Source of the DNA: Erythrobacter fulvus
GTDB taxonomy: Bacteria; Pseudomonadota; Alphaproteobacteria; Sphingomonadales; Sphingomonadaceae
Length of the DNA stretch: 64,000 nt
Direction of reading: 5' to 3'
Assembly (NCBI RefSeq): GCF_028595285.1
Contig: NZ_JAQQXQ010000010.1
Location: 1 to 64,000 of the forward strand
In this document: one piece after another, positions 1 through 7,923 of the stretch
Position numbering within the stretch: position 1 is the stretch's first letter
How the letters are laid out: each line of letters begins with the position of its first letter
Notes under the pieces: model-generated
The model's input: only the letters and a program-made list of their open reading frames with translations
Told to the model about the DNA's origin: nothing
Database searches by the model: none
Position numbers and translations under genes: made by a program

Positions 1-147
1 TCCGGCGCATCTGCGCCTCGCTCAACAACCAAAGCTCAGACACCCGCAGCACCTCCTCAGTGCCGCGAGTGAATCAAGGCATCGCCGCCAATGCAAGAAT
101 TTAATGGGTCCTGAGCCTAGTCTGCCGATCAAAGGGAGCTAACGGCA

Positions 148-366
148 ATGGATCAAAGAGTTCAGGATGCCAACGGTGGCGGGCGGCGAAGCGGTATTGA
201 CCGCCGCAAAGCCCAATTACCGTTTACTGGGGATGATCGGCGGAAAGAGCAGCGGCGGTCGGATCAGGATAGAAGAAAAACCGAACGGCGATCTGGATTG
301 CTTGATCGGCGAACTGCCAATGCCGCAGGGCGTCGCTCGGATGATAGGGGGATCAAGCAAACGTAG
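148..366 (+). CDS. Small arginine-rich protein with repeated RRSG/DRR motifs
   Basis: A 72-residue, highly charged protein built almost wholly from short repeats of the type RRSGxDRR and DRRKxxRRS. It has no signal peptide, no hydrophobic stretch and no enzyme motif. The ATG at 148 is preceded by GGGAG at 134-138, nine bases upstream, which supports translation. The repeats alternate basic and acidic residues, so nucleic-acid or membrane-surface contact is possible, but no function can be read from the sequence. It lies upstream of, and on the same strand as, the PilZ gene at 507, with 140 bases between them. I recognise the motif style from small uncharacterised proteobacterial proteins but no named family. 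Confidence 0.55.
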   Translation: MDQRVQDANGGGRRSGIDRRKAQLPFTGDDRRKEQRRSDQDRRKTERRSGLLDRRTANAAGRRSDDRGIKQT

Positions 367-506
367 TAAGCAGGCTTGGGTACCTGACCTTTAGCAATAA
401 CCGAGGTGGTAGCAGGGCATTTGGGGCAGATATCTATCCCGCATCTGGCAGGATGGCAGAGAGATAACTTTGCCGCCACGCTTACCTGCGGTGGAGGCAA
501 GTCAAT

Positions 507-902
507 TTGTTCACGATACCGAAGCGGCAACCCAAAAGGTTGCGCATCTTTCTTCAAGGCTCTCTTGCGGCCCGCAGTGGTCTGCAAGAAGTGCGCGTCC
601 GAGATATCTCGAAGGTTGGAGCACTGATCGAGGCTTTGTCACCGCCGGGCGTGCGTGAAAAGGTAAGCCTAATGTGGCCGGGACATCTGATGGAAGGTGT
701 GGTCGTGTGGCAGAAAGATTCACGTTGCGGGATAAGGTTTGAGAGCCCCCTTTGCTCCGCAGTATTGGATGACTTCTCGGGCCAGCGCTTGAGAGTTGGA
801 GCATCCCGCAACTACCGCCGCGATCACATTGCGGATGACGACATTCAAGTAGAGGTAACACCCCGAACGATCCGTTTGCGAGTAAGAGGCCGGACGAATT
901 AA
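507..902 (+). CDS. PilZ-domain protein, predicted c-di-GMP receptor
   Basis: A 131-residue, single-domain PilZ protein. The two ligand motifs are present: RxxxR as RQPKR (residues 7-11) and DxSxxG as DISKVG (33-38), followed by the expected beta strands, with a GVVVW strand and a GIRFE strand at about 65-80. Both motifs being intact predicts c-di-GMP binding. The start is TTG at 507, chosen because GGAGG (493-497) lies nine bases upstream and because this start just includes the RxxxR motif. The basic C-terminal tail (last 30 residues) is unassigned. It shares the island with a GGDEF-EAL protein at 2158-4134, which could make or remove its ligand. Its output is unknown. Confidence 0.8.
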   Translation: MFTIPKRQPKRLRIFLQGSLAARSGLQEVRVRDISKVGALIEALSPPGVREKVSLMWPGHLMEGVVVWQKDSRCGIRFESPLCSAVLDDFSGQRLRVGASRNYRRDHIADDDIQVEVTPRTIRLRVRGRTN

Positions 903-976
903 CGCAGGGCGACCTCTGTGAAGCCCCAAACCACCTGGCAAGGCCGGATGTTTAGCTCAAAACTTGCGGCTATTTC

Positions 977-1104
977 CGCTTCCCACCCACGAGCGGTCAA
1001 AAGTGTGGTCGATAGGCGATCCCAATAGCAGTCTGGCGGCTTTCGGCGGAAGCAGACGTTCAGCGCGGCGGCCGCCAACGACCGGGTCTGGGTCGGATGC
1101 CGCC
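977..1104 (+). repeat. Imperfect dispersed repeat, copy A (upstream of recombinase gene)
   Basis: The core at 1036-1104 aligns with the reverse complement of 1882-1954. Shared blocks include GGCGGAAGCAGAC, AACGACCG and TGGGTCG in the same order and nearly the same spacing. An outer block TTCCCACCCAC (980-990) also has a counterpart in copy B. The two copies are inverted and flank the recombinase gene at 1173-1805. Identity is only moderate, so the repeat is old or under weak constraint. Confidence 0.5.
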
Positions 1105-1143
1105 GCTGCAGTTTCATTTTTTAAGCCGATGGACATGCTTCGT

Positions 1144-1160
1144 GTGACCAATGTGGTCAC
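1144..1160. promoter_or_regulatory. 17-bp perfect palindrome before recombinase start
   Basis: GTGACCA and TGGTCAC flank a 3-base centre (ATG). The palindrome ends immediately before the ribosome binding site (TGGAG, 1161-1165) of the tyrosine recombinase gene. The position suits an operator for autoregulation or a recombinase contact site. This is an inference from symmetry and place only. Confidence 0.4.
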
Positions 1161-1172
1161 TGGAGAATGCTC

Positions 1173-1805
1173 ATGGAGACGACTGAAAAAGAAACGCCTG
1201 CCGGCAAGCGTCCGGTCTGGAACGCCGGACGAAGCGTGGGAGCTAAGCGCGCGTTAAAGCCGAAACAAATTTGGGAGATCCGCTTTTTTCTGAATGAACG
1301 ACGCCGCGTGCGTGATCGCGCACTGTTTGACCTTGCGATCGACAGTAAGCTGCGTGGCTGCGACCTTGTTCGCATGAAGATCGGCGACATCGTCAATGGT
1401 GGTCAGGTCAGGACGCGCGCAATTGTGATGCAGCAAAAGACAAGCCGCCCTGTGCAGTTCGAACTGCTGCCAGATGCCCGGGCCAGTCTGTTGGCATGGC
1501 TTGAGCGCCGTGGTGGCACGGTGGACGATTATGTATTTCCAAGCCGGGTCGATCGCACTGGCCACCTTAGCACCCGCCAGTATGCACGGCTCGTCGATGA
1601 ATGGGTAACCGGGATTGGCTTGATCCAATCCGAATATGGCACCCACTCTCTTCGGCGAACCAAGGCATCGATCATCTATAGGGCTACCGGCAATCTGCGT
1701 GCGGTCCAGATACTTCTTGGCCATAGCAAGATCGAGAATACGGTGCGTTATCTAGGGATCGACGTAGAAGACGCGCTTGCTCTAGCCGAAAACACGGAAA
1801 TTTGA
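1173..1805 (+). CDS. Tyrosine recombinase consisting of the catalytic core only
   Basis: A site-specific DNA recombinase of the lambda-integrase family, 210 residues from the ATG at 1173. That start is preferred because TGGAG at 1161-1165 is seven bases upstream; the ATG at 1167 would be too close. All catalytic residues are visible: Arg61 (LRGCDL), Lys89 (QQKTSRP), His158 and Arg161 (THSLRR), His184 (LLGHSK) and the nucleophile Tyr193 (VRYLGI). The N-terminal SAM-like DNA-binding domain of full-length integrases is missing, so it is much shorter than typical phage integrases. From memory, this compact type is widespread in Rhizobiales and Sphingomonadales. It is flanked by inverted repeats, with a palindrome just before it and a hairpin just after it. 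Confidence 0.85.
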   Translation: METTEKETPAGKRPVWNAGRSVGAKRALKPKQIWEIRFFLNERRRVRDRALFDLAIDSKLRGCDLVRMKIGDIVNGGQVRTRAIVMQQKTSRPVQFELLPDARASLLAWLERRGGTVDDYVFPSRVDRTGHLSTRQYARLVDEWVTGIGLIQSEYGTHSLRRTKASIIYRATGNLRAVQILLGHSKIENTVRYLGIDVEDALALAENTEI

Positions 1806-1809
1806 GCAA

Positions 1810-1838
1810 TCGGCTCCTCGTTATCCGCGAGGAGCCGA
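1810..1838 (+). terminator. 11-bp hairpin just after the recombinase stop
   Basis: TCGGCTCCTCG (1810-1820) pairs perfectly with CGAGGAGCCGA (1828-1838) around a 7-base loop, four bases after the stop codon. No T run follows, so termination would be weak. It could instead be a protein site linked to the recombinase. Confidence 0.45.
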
Positions 1839-1881
1839 CCTAGAACCGCTGATGCTTTTGTGCCGCTCGAAGGCGACGTGT

Positions 1882-2014
1882 CAGATGGCAGCTTTCGACC
1901 CACAGTCGGTCGTTCACGATCATCAGGCCGAAGGTCTGCTTCCGCCAAGAGCCGTCGAGCGGCTTTCGGGAATGAGCTCTGGCTCCGCTCATGGCTGGTA
2001 GTGGGTGGGAAGAT
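1882..2014 (-). repeat. Imperfect dispersed repeat, copy B (downstream of recombinase gene)
   Basis: Inverted counterpart of the 977-1104 copy. The core is 1882-1954 and contains GGCGGAAGCAGAC, AACGACCG and TGGGTCG when read on the minus strand. A block reading TTCCCACCCAC on the minus strand lies at the outer end, about 2004-2014. A less similar stretch with AAGCAGACGTTC lies near 4341 on the minus strand and may be a third relative. Confidence 0.5.
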
Positions 2015-2157
2015 GAATGGCCGAATACTAGGGCGCGCCGATATGCCAAAGTAAGTTTGTCGATAAAAGGACAGACGGGGAACTGATTTTCGTAAGCAGC
2101 CTTTCGTCTTGCCCCGACATCGAGAAGGTGACCAGAGGGCTTTCGACGGTCCTCGGC

Positions 2158-4134
2158 TCAACCAGTCGCGCGAGCTATCGTCGCGTGCTGCGCATCGCTG
2201 TCTCGTTCCTTTGACAATAATATAGCCGCAAGATGGTCGGGGACTGCACGGCTGAAATAGTAGCCTTGGCCAAGTGTGCAGCCGGCTGCACGCACCGCTT
2301 GCAGCTGCTCGATATCCTCAACTCCTTCGGCGACAATTTCCATGCCCAAAGTCGATCCCATTTCGGCAACCGCGCGAATGATCGCCTCGCTTCTTCGCCC
2401 CACCTGCATGCTTGAGACAAAGCTGCGATCGACTTTGATTTTAGAGAAAGGAAAGGTGTTAATATAAGACAGAGAAGAAAAGCCAGTGCCAAAATCGTCG
2501 AGTGCAAATTTCACACCAAGCTCCGAAAGCTCCGAGATAAATAACGTGGTTGCGTGATTGTCTTCAATAAGAAGAGTTTCTGTCACTTCGATTTCGAGAC
2601 GCCGCGGATCAAGTTGCGCTGCCTGAAGCGCATTCTTGATACCCAGAGAAGCGCCAGGCGCACGAATCTGCAACGGAGAAAGATTAACCGCGACGTTCAC
2701 GTCCGCTGGCCAAGTCATAGCAACCTTTGCGGCCTGAGCAGTTACCCAATTTCCCAGTGTTAGGATCATGCCGGTCTCTTCTGCCACCGGAATGAACTCG
2801 GCAGGACTAATCTCACCCTTTTCTGGATGAAACCAACGCACCAACGCCTCAAAAGTTTTGATCCTACCGCTTTCGAGATCAACGATGGGTTGGAAGAAAA
2901 CCGATAGCTCGTTTTGCTTAAGCGCTTTGCGCAAGTCAGCTTCGATTTCCCGCCGCTTCGCCATTTGTCTCGTCATCGCGTGATCGAAGAAGCAGGTCTG
3001 CGCACGCCCCTTAGATTTCGCATGATAAAGAGCCAAATCAGCGCGCTGCATCAGCGTGTCCGTATCGTCCCCATCTTCGGGCAAAATCGCGACACCGACT
3101 GAAACCCGAACTTCGAGCCGGTCGCCATCAATGAGAAACGGGCGCATCATCTGCGCATGGATCTCACTCGCGACATGCTCAGCATCTTTGCGCGTCATGA
3201 TTGGCGTGACGATTACGAACTCATCGCCCCCGAAACGAGAGACAATTGCCTGGTCTGAACACACTTCGGCGATGCGCTTTGCGACCTCGCACAGCACCTG
3301 GTCTCCGACCGGGTGACCGAGAAGGTCGTTAACCTCCTTGAATCGGTCGAGATCGATCCAGATTAGCGCGAGCCGGTCGTCGGCCCCTAATCCCGCGATG
3401 GCCTCTGACGCAGCGTGATTGAGTCCTGTCCGATTGGCAAGGCCTGTGACGACGTCTGTGTGCGCTAAAACCTGCATTCTGGCCGCGAGCTCAGCATTGT
3501 TTTCGGCTGAGGCTATAGAATGGCGTAGGACCTGAAAGAGGTTCATGGTGATTGACGCCATCGCAGGGATTAGCAGGACGATAGTCGCACCGAGCGCAAT
3601 CAACGAAGCGCTTCCAATCAGGAAGCAGGTCGCAAGAATTGGTAGCACGACGATCGCCAACTGGCCGATTGCGATCTTAGGACGCCCGGCATTACGGGCG
3701 GCTACCGCAACGCCGTAGCAAAGCGCGTTGGCTACCATCAAAACCTTTGCGTCTGCCGGGGTTGGCATCCACAGGGTTAGTGCTGCGAGAACCCCCAAGA
3801 CGAGTGCGTAGCTATATGCGCCGATCTCGTAAAATATCTCAAGTGCTTGGGTGCTTAGGGAGACGGAACCAGGTGAAAGAAGGTGGGCTGCAAACACGCG
3901 TGCAGCGGCAACAATAGTCAGGACAAGGAAGCAGGCGTTAATCACATCACTTTCGGCGACCCACGCGGCTACACCGGCAGCTGTCACTCCTGTCATAGCG
4001 CCAAAAGCGAGGTTCGATTTTTGTGCGTATAGTGCCGATACTAGGATCCGACGGACATGCGCGGAGATTGGGTCAGAACGGCCACGCCTGAGGACCAGCG
4101 CGCCAAAGCACAGGAGGTGATGAGCGCGCTTCAT
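2158..4134 (-). CDS. Membrane GGDEF-EAL protein (c-di-GMP synthesis and/or breakdown)
   Basis: 658 residues. About six hydrophobic segments (roughly 44-200) form a membrane sensor region of unknown ligand. A GGDEF domain (about 225-385) has an intact active site, FGGDEF at 301-306, but the upstream inhibitory RxxD site is replaced by SDQA. An EAL domain (about 405-645) keeps FEALVRW (428-434), NLSPLQ, EVTET, DDFGTGFSS and KVDRSF, so metal and substrate residues for phosphodiesterase activity appear present. Both activities are possible; which dominates cannot be told. It converges on the recombinase at 1173. The gene is clearly more A+T-rich than the core genes, in line with acquisition on the island. 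Confidence 0.9.
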   Translation of the reverse strand: MKRAHHLLCFGALVLRRGRSDPISAHVRRILVSALYAQKSNLAFGAMTGVTAAGVAAWVAESDVINACFLVLTIVAAARVFAAHLLSPGSVSLSTQALEIFYEIGAYSYALVLGVLAALTLWMPTPADAKVLMVANALCYGVAVAARNAGRPKIAIGQLAIVVLPILATCFLIGSASLIALGATIVLLIPAMASITMNLFQVLRHSIASAENNAELAARMQVLAHTDVVTGLANRTGLNHAASEAIAGLGADDRLALIWIDLDRFKEVNDLLGHPVGDQVLCEVAKRIAEVCSDQAIVSRFGGDEFVIVTPIMTRKDAEHVASEIHAQMMRPFLIDGDRLEVRVSVGVAILPEDGDDTDTLMQRADLALYHAKSKGRAQTCFFDHAMTRQMAKRREIEADLRKALKQNELSVFFQPIVDLESGRIKTFEALVRWFHPEKGEISPAEFIPVAEETGMILTLGNWVTAQAAKVAMTWPADVNVAVNLSPLQIRAPGASLGIKNALQAAQLDPRRLEIEVTETLLIEDNHATTLFISELSELGVKFALDDFGTGFSSLSYINTFPFSKIKVDRSFVSSMQVGRRSEAIIRAVAEMGSTLGMEIVAEGVEDIEQLQAVRAAGCTLGQGYYFSRAVPDHLAAILLSKERDSDAQHATIARATG

Positions 4135-4813
4135 TGCGCTTCGGCGCTACTGGATAGTGGTTAAGGGGCAGAGAAATTAGTCCCCTGAAGTTTAGCGTAG
4201 CAGCGAAGATAGCTACCACCGGATGCCAATGGAGGATCCGCTGTTGCACGCATGGAGGCTACTGTTTGAAGATGGTTTGTCGCGAGCAATACCGGGCTCA
4301 AGACGGAGACCTGCAATGCAGTGATGCAAACAACGGCGAACGTCTGCTTTGGGGTCGGTTTCAGAATTTCGGCTTTCGGTAGGATCCGGGCCGAAGCTGA
4401 CTAACCGCTTTTGGCGAAACCAGCCCTTCAGCATGCCGTCAGGGAACGGCAGCAAAGTCCCATGAGCGGCCATAAGCAGGGTCGGCGGGCGGACCCGAAA
4501 GCCGACATGCTGTTTCAGGTCTTTCCTGGGCAAGTCCCGCCGTTCAGCAACCGACCTCCTTGCCTAATGTCCGCAATAAATACTCCAAGATTGGGACGGG
4601 ATGCCTGTCCACAAGAGTGAGGGCGCAACCTCAATCTAAAGACGTGAGGTTGCGCATGTGCAGTCCGAGCGACTCACTTGCTAGCTTCGGTGAATGGTTA
4701 CGAAAAAGTCTTACTACCTCCGGGAACCAGTTTTTGGAGAAGCGGCACGCTCATCAGAGCCGCCATGCTCTGATCCTCGCGGTCTGCCATCATGGGTTCA
4801 TGAACCAGCTGAC
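4135..4813. other. Intergenic region without a supported gene
   Basis: About 680 bases between the divergent GGDEF-EAL gene and the excisionase-like gene. It contains the 11-bp inverted repeat at 4623-4655 and, near 4340-4520, stretches resembling the dispersed repeat around 1.0 and 1.9 kb. Open frames here have no ribosome binding site or recognisable product. Confidence 0.5.
4623..4655. promoter_or_regulatory. 11-bp perfect inverted repeat upstream of the recombinase operon
   Basis: GCGCAACCTCA (4623-4633) and TGAGGTTGCGC (4645-4655) are perfect complements around an 11-base centre. No T run follows on either strand, so an operator or recombination site is more likely than a terminator. 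The nearest gene downstream is the excisionase-like HTH gene. Confidence 0.4.
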
Positions 4814-5050
4814 GTGAGTGGCATCCCCTCGCAGCCCCAAATTCGCTCAACTTCAACCCTTCTCACAATCGCGGCAGTTGCTGATCAGCTGATGCTCTCA
4901 ACGCGAACCGTGCGGCGCATGATTGCACGTGGCCAGCTCAAGGCGGTCCGGCTGGGCCGAAGCGTTAGGATTGCGCCCTCGGCACTCGAGATGATCCTTA
5001 ATCAGAATGAGATCAATATTTCCAATATGTTGGGAGATCATCGTGATTAA
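4814..5050 (+). CDS. Excisionase-type helix-turn-helix protein
   Basis: About 78 residues if started at GTG 4814. The frame is open further upstream to an ATG at 4694, but that extension has no family character. The core LLTIAAVADQLMLSTRTVRR, followed by RGQLKAVRLGRSVRI, is the winged-helix fold of the excisionase/MerR-like HTH_17 family, which bends or binds DNA next to recombination sites. It ends 33 bases before the first recombinase of the operon. A role as directionality factor or as regulator of that operon is inferred from position. Confidence 0.7.
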   Translation: MSGIPSQPQIRSTSTLLTIAAVADQLMLSTRTVRRMIARGQLKAVRLGRSVRIAPSALEMILNQNEINISNMLGDHRD

Positions 5051-5083
5051 GTCCGCGTCGGGATTGGGTTGAATTCGTAGTAT

Positions 5084-6838
5084 ATGCACTCACGAATATC
5101 TGCTCCTGTCCACTCCTGTCATCACGACATCATGAGACCCGTCACTATGCAGTCCGCCCCATCCATTCCCACCCTGCAACATGTCCTAGAGAGGATCGAA
5201 GCTCTTGAACCGGGGACGCAAAAACGCGACCTCAAGAGCGCGGTAAAGACGTTTTGCCGCGCGGTTGGCAAACACCCTGCTGCGGTCTCGGTCGTTCCAA
5301 GTGAGATCCGGGCGCTGCGCGAATCGGTCTCGCCGCTGGCTGCAGGGTTGTCTGCGCGGCGGTGGGCAAACGTCTGCTCGGGTCTTACCAAGGCAATCGA
5401 ATTGGTTCGCGAACTCGTTCCGAGCCGCAACACTACTCCCCTGCTGCCTGAGTGGAAGGCTCTGCTGGACATGTTGCCCAGCAAATATGCCCGCAAGGTC
5501 TCAGCCGGCTTGCGCTACCTCAGCGGTAAAGGCGTGATCCCTACGGCAGTCACGGTGGCCGACCTTGAGGAATATTGCGATGCCATCGTAAGCAACCGGA
5601 TGCGACGCAACGCCGAAAAGGGTGCAGATGCATTTCTCTGGGCTTGGAACCGCACGGCCAAGACCTGTCCTGACTGGCCGCAGGTAACCGTGCCGCGCCA
5701 AGACAAGCGCGACAGCTACAGCTACCCGCTGGAGTACTTCCCGGCGTCCTTCGCCGCAGATCTCGAAGCCTATATCGGGCGGCTGACCAAAGGCATCATG
5801 TTTGACGACGACGACGAGGACATCGACCTCGGCCCGCTACGTCCGGTTCGGCCAGCAACGGCCCAAACGCGAAGCAGGCAGCTACGAGCGGCGGCCTCAT
5901 GCCTGGTCCATTCCGGTGTTCCGGCAACGGACATTACATCGATCGCCGCGCTGGTCGAAGTGCGGAACGTAAAGCTGATCCTAAACTTCCTGATGCAGCG
6001 CAGTGGCGGCATGACATCAGGAGGTGTAGCCCAGATGGCATCACTCTTGGCCAAGATCGCCCTTCACTGGGTTAAGGTCGACGCCCAGCACCATGCCAAA
6101 CTTCAACGTCTCGCAGGACGGGTTGCGGTTCAACACTCTGGCATGACGGCCAAGAACAGAGAGCGCTTGCGGCCCTTCGATGACGACAGCACCGTTGTCG
6201 AATTCGTCTGCCTACCCGATACAATCCGTAAGAAAGTCGAGCAGGATAAGCGGCCTGCCCGCCTCAAGGCGCGCCAAGCCCAAATGGCGGCAGCGATCGC
6301 GATCCTGCTGGTGATACCGCTGCGCCGGAACAACCTCGCCGCGATCGACATCCATCGTCACTTGGTTTCAAACCGGAACGGCGTCTACCTCGTCATCCCC
6401 GAGCACGAGACCAAAAACCGCGAGCCGATCAATTTCCAGATACCGGCCTTCGCCTTGGAGATCGTCAAATGGTACATCGTGGGGTACCGACCTTACTTGC
6501 TCGACGGCGAGAGCAGCTCTCTGTTTCCGGGACGTGGCGGCCAGCCTAAATCGCCTCACACCCTCGCGCAGCAGATCAAGCAGACGGTTTGGGAGTTCCT
6601 TGGGCTGGAGTTCAACATCCACCTGTTCCGCCACGCCGCAGGCAAGATCTTCCTCGACATCAACCCCGGCAACTACGAGGTGGTACGGCAGCTGCTACGG
6701 CACAAATCGGTCAACACCACCACCAGCGCTTACTCAGGCGCGGAGACCCGCAAGGCCGGCCTTCTCTACGCAGAACTTCTCGAAGGGCTTCGCGCTCTTC
6801 ATGCACCCGAAGCTTCGGATAGGAGGAAGCGAGCATGA
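5084..6838 (+). CDS. Large tyrosine recombinase A of a two-recombinase operon
   Basis: 584 residues from ATG 5084; ATG 5132 is an alternative because the first 16 residues look unstructured. The C-terminal catalytic domain (about 395-575) has Arg415 (LRRNNLA), Lys444 (ETKNREP), His513 and Arg516 (HLFRHA), His540 (LLRHKS) and Tyr550 (TSAYSG). The first 390 residues are far longer than a normal core-binding domain and include an acidic run (DDDDEDID, 241-248). The stop overlaps the next start by four bases (ATGA). It resembles, in layout only, multi-recombinase transposition modules such as Tn554, RIT elements and GInts. It is probably responsible, with recombinase B, for moving this part of the island. 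Confidence 0.85.
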   Translation: MHSRISAPVHSCHHDIMRPVTMQSAPSIPTLQHVLERIEALEPGTQKRDLKSAVKTFCRAVGKHPAAVSVVPSEIRALRESVSPLAAGLSARRWANVCSGLTKAIELVRELVPSRNTTPLLPEWKALLDMLPSKYARKVSAGLRYLSGKGVIPTAVTVADLEEYCDAIVSNRMRRNAEKGADAFLWAWNRTAKTCPDWPQVTVPRQDKRDSYSYPLEYFPASFAADLEAYIGRLTKGIMFDDDDEDIDLGPLRPVRPATAQTRSRQLRAAASCLVHSGVPATDITSIAALVEVRNVKLILNFLMQRSGGMTSGGVAQMASLLAKIALHWVKVDAQHHAKLQRLAGRVAVQHSGMTAKNRERLRPFDDDSTVVEFVCLPDTIRKKVEQDKRPARLKARQAQMAAAIAILLVIPLRRNNLAAIDIHRHLVSNRNGVYLVIPEHETKNREPINFQIPAFALEIVKWYIVGYRPYLLDGESSSLFPGRGGQPKSPHTLAQQIKQTVWEFLGLEFNIHLFRHAAGKIFLDINPGNYEVVRQLLRHKSVNTTTSAYSGAETRKAGLLYAELLEGLRALHAPEASDRRKRA

Positions 6839-7923
6839 GCGGCGGACGTTTTGCCCCGGACAAAGCACCCGAACGGCAAAGCCTGCCGGTCGCAAAGTGG
6901 CCCGAGCAGGACCGCATCGTCTGGGAGGCGGCGTGCACGCCGACAAGTATCCTCGAGGATTCTGGCGGCGAGTTGACGCACCTTGCTCCGATTAGCCAGC
7001 GCAAGACTGCCAAGGGCTGGGGGCGCTTCATCAACCATCTGCGGTTTAATGACCGCAACGCCCTGCTAGAGCCGGTCACAGCGCGGGTCACGCTGGGCCG
7101 CGTGCGCGGCTATGTCCGGCGCTTGGAAGAGTTGGGTAACAGCACTCATACGATCCTGTGCCGCTTACAGGAGCTCGCAGATGCTGCCCGCATCCTTGCC
7201 CCCGATGGTGACTTTAGCTTTATCAACCGCATCGCCTCGCATGTACGTGCGCAGCACCGGCCAGCGCGGCCGAAACACAACCGGGTGATGGCCGACGAAG
7301 TGGCCACATTGGCTTACAGGCTGATGGAGGAAACTTCTGCGATGCTTCCGAAACACGGAGCGATCCAGTACCGCGATGGGCTGATCCTGTTGCTGCTGAC
7401 CCACTTGCCGCTGCGCCGGAAGAACTTCACGGCACTGACCTTGGGCGAGAGCCTTGTTTTTCGCCAAGGCCAATGGTTCGTCATCCTGACCCCTGCACAA
7501 ACCAAGACCCATGCGCACTTCGAAGCGTCGCTGCATTGCGATCTTGGTCCATGGCTAGAAGATTATCTGGCTCTCCACCGCCCGTTCCTCGTCGCACAGA
7601 CGGGTCGCTGGCATGCCGATGCTGGAAACCGTCTCTGGATCTCCAGCCACGGTTCTCCACTGACCGAGATGGCTCTTTACGATCGCGTGTCCCACATCAC
7701 TGGCGCGGTCTTTGGAGAAAACATCAGCCCGCACCAGTTCCGCGACATGGCGGCCTCGACCATCGCGAGCCATGCACCCGAACACATCCATGCCGCAGCA
7801 CCGCTACTGGGTCATGCAACGCTCCGTACCACCGAGAAATTTTATCGTCAGGCCCGCGCTCAGGAAGGCCAGAAACGGTACGTCTCGATTATCCAGGACA
7901 TCAGGAGGAAGGCCCATGGCTAG
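6835..7923 (+). CDS. Tyrosine recombinase B of a two-recombinase operon
   Basis: 362 residues. An AGGAGG ribosome binding site (6821-6826) precedes the ATG at 6835, which overlaps the stop of recombinase A. A core-binding domain (about 40-140) is followed by a catalytic domain with Arg195 (LRRKNFT), Lys224 (QTKTHA), His300 and Arg303 (PHQFRD), His327 (LLGHATL) and Tyr337 (EKFYRQ), all present. Size and organisation fit the smaller partner of paired recombinases. The coupled start implies synthesis at a ratio tied to A, as expected if the two act in one complex. Target site unknown. Confidence 0.87.
   Translation: MSGGRFAPDKAPERQSLPVAKWPEQDRIVWEAACTPTSILEDSGGELTHLAPISQRKTAKGWGRFINHLRFNDRNALLEPVTARVTLGRVRGYVRRLEELGNSTHTILCRLQELADAARILAPDGDFSFINRIASHVRAQHRPARPKHNRVMADEVATLAYRLMEETSAMLPKHGAIQYRDGLILLLLTHLPLRRKNFTALTLGESLVFRQGQWFVILTPAQTKTHAHFEASLHCDLGPWLEDYLALHRPFLVAQTGRWHADAGNRLWISSHGSPLTEMALYDRVSHITGAVFGENISPHQFRDMAASTIASHAPEHIHAAAPLLGHATLRTTEKFYRQARAQEGQKRYVSIIQDIRRKAHG

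Larger units (their letters stand above)
1806..2157. other. Intergenic region without a gene
   Basis: About 350 bases between the recombinase and the convergent GGDEF-EAL gene. It holds the 11-bp hairpin at 1810-1838 and inverted repeat copy B. Short open frames exist on both strands but none has a ribosome binding site or a recognisable product. Confidence 0.6.

Noticed and set aside
1..141. Possible C-terminal end of a gene entering from the left edge
   Set aside because: Two plus-strand frames are open from base 1 (to 72 and about 141), but neither reads like a known protein end.
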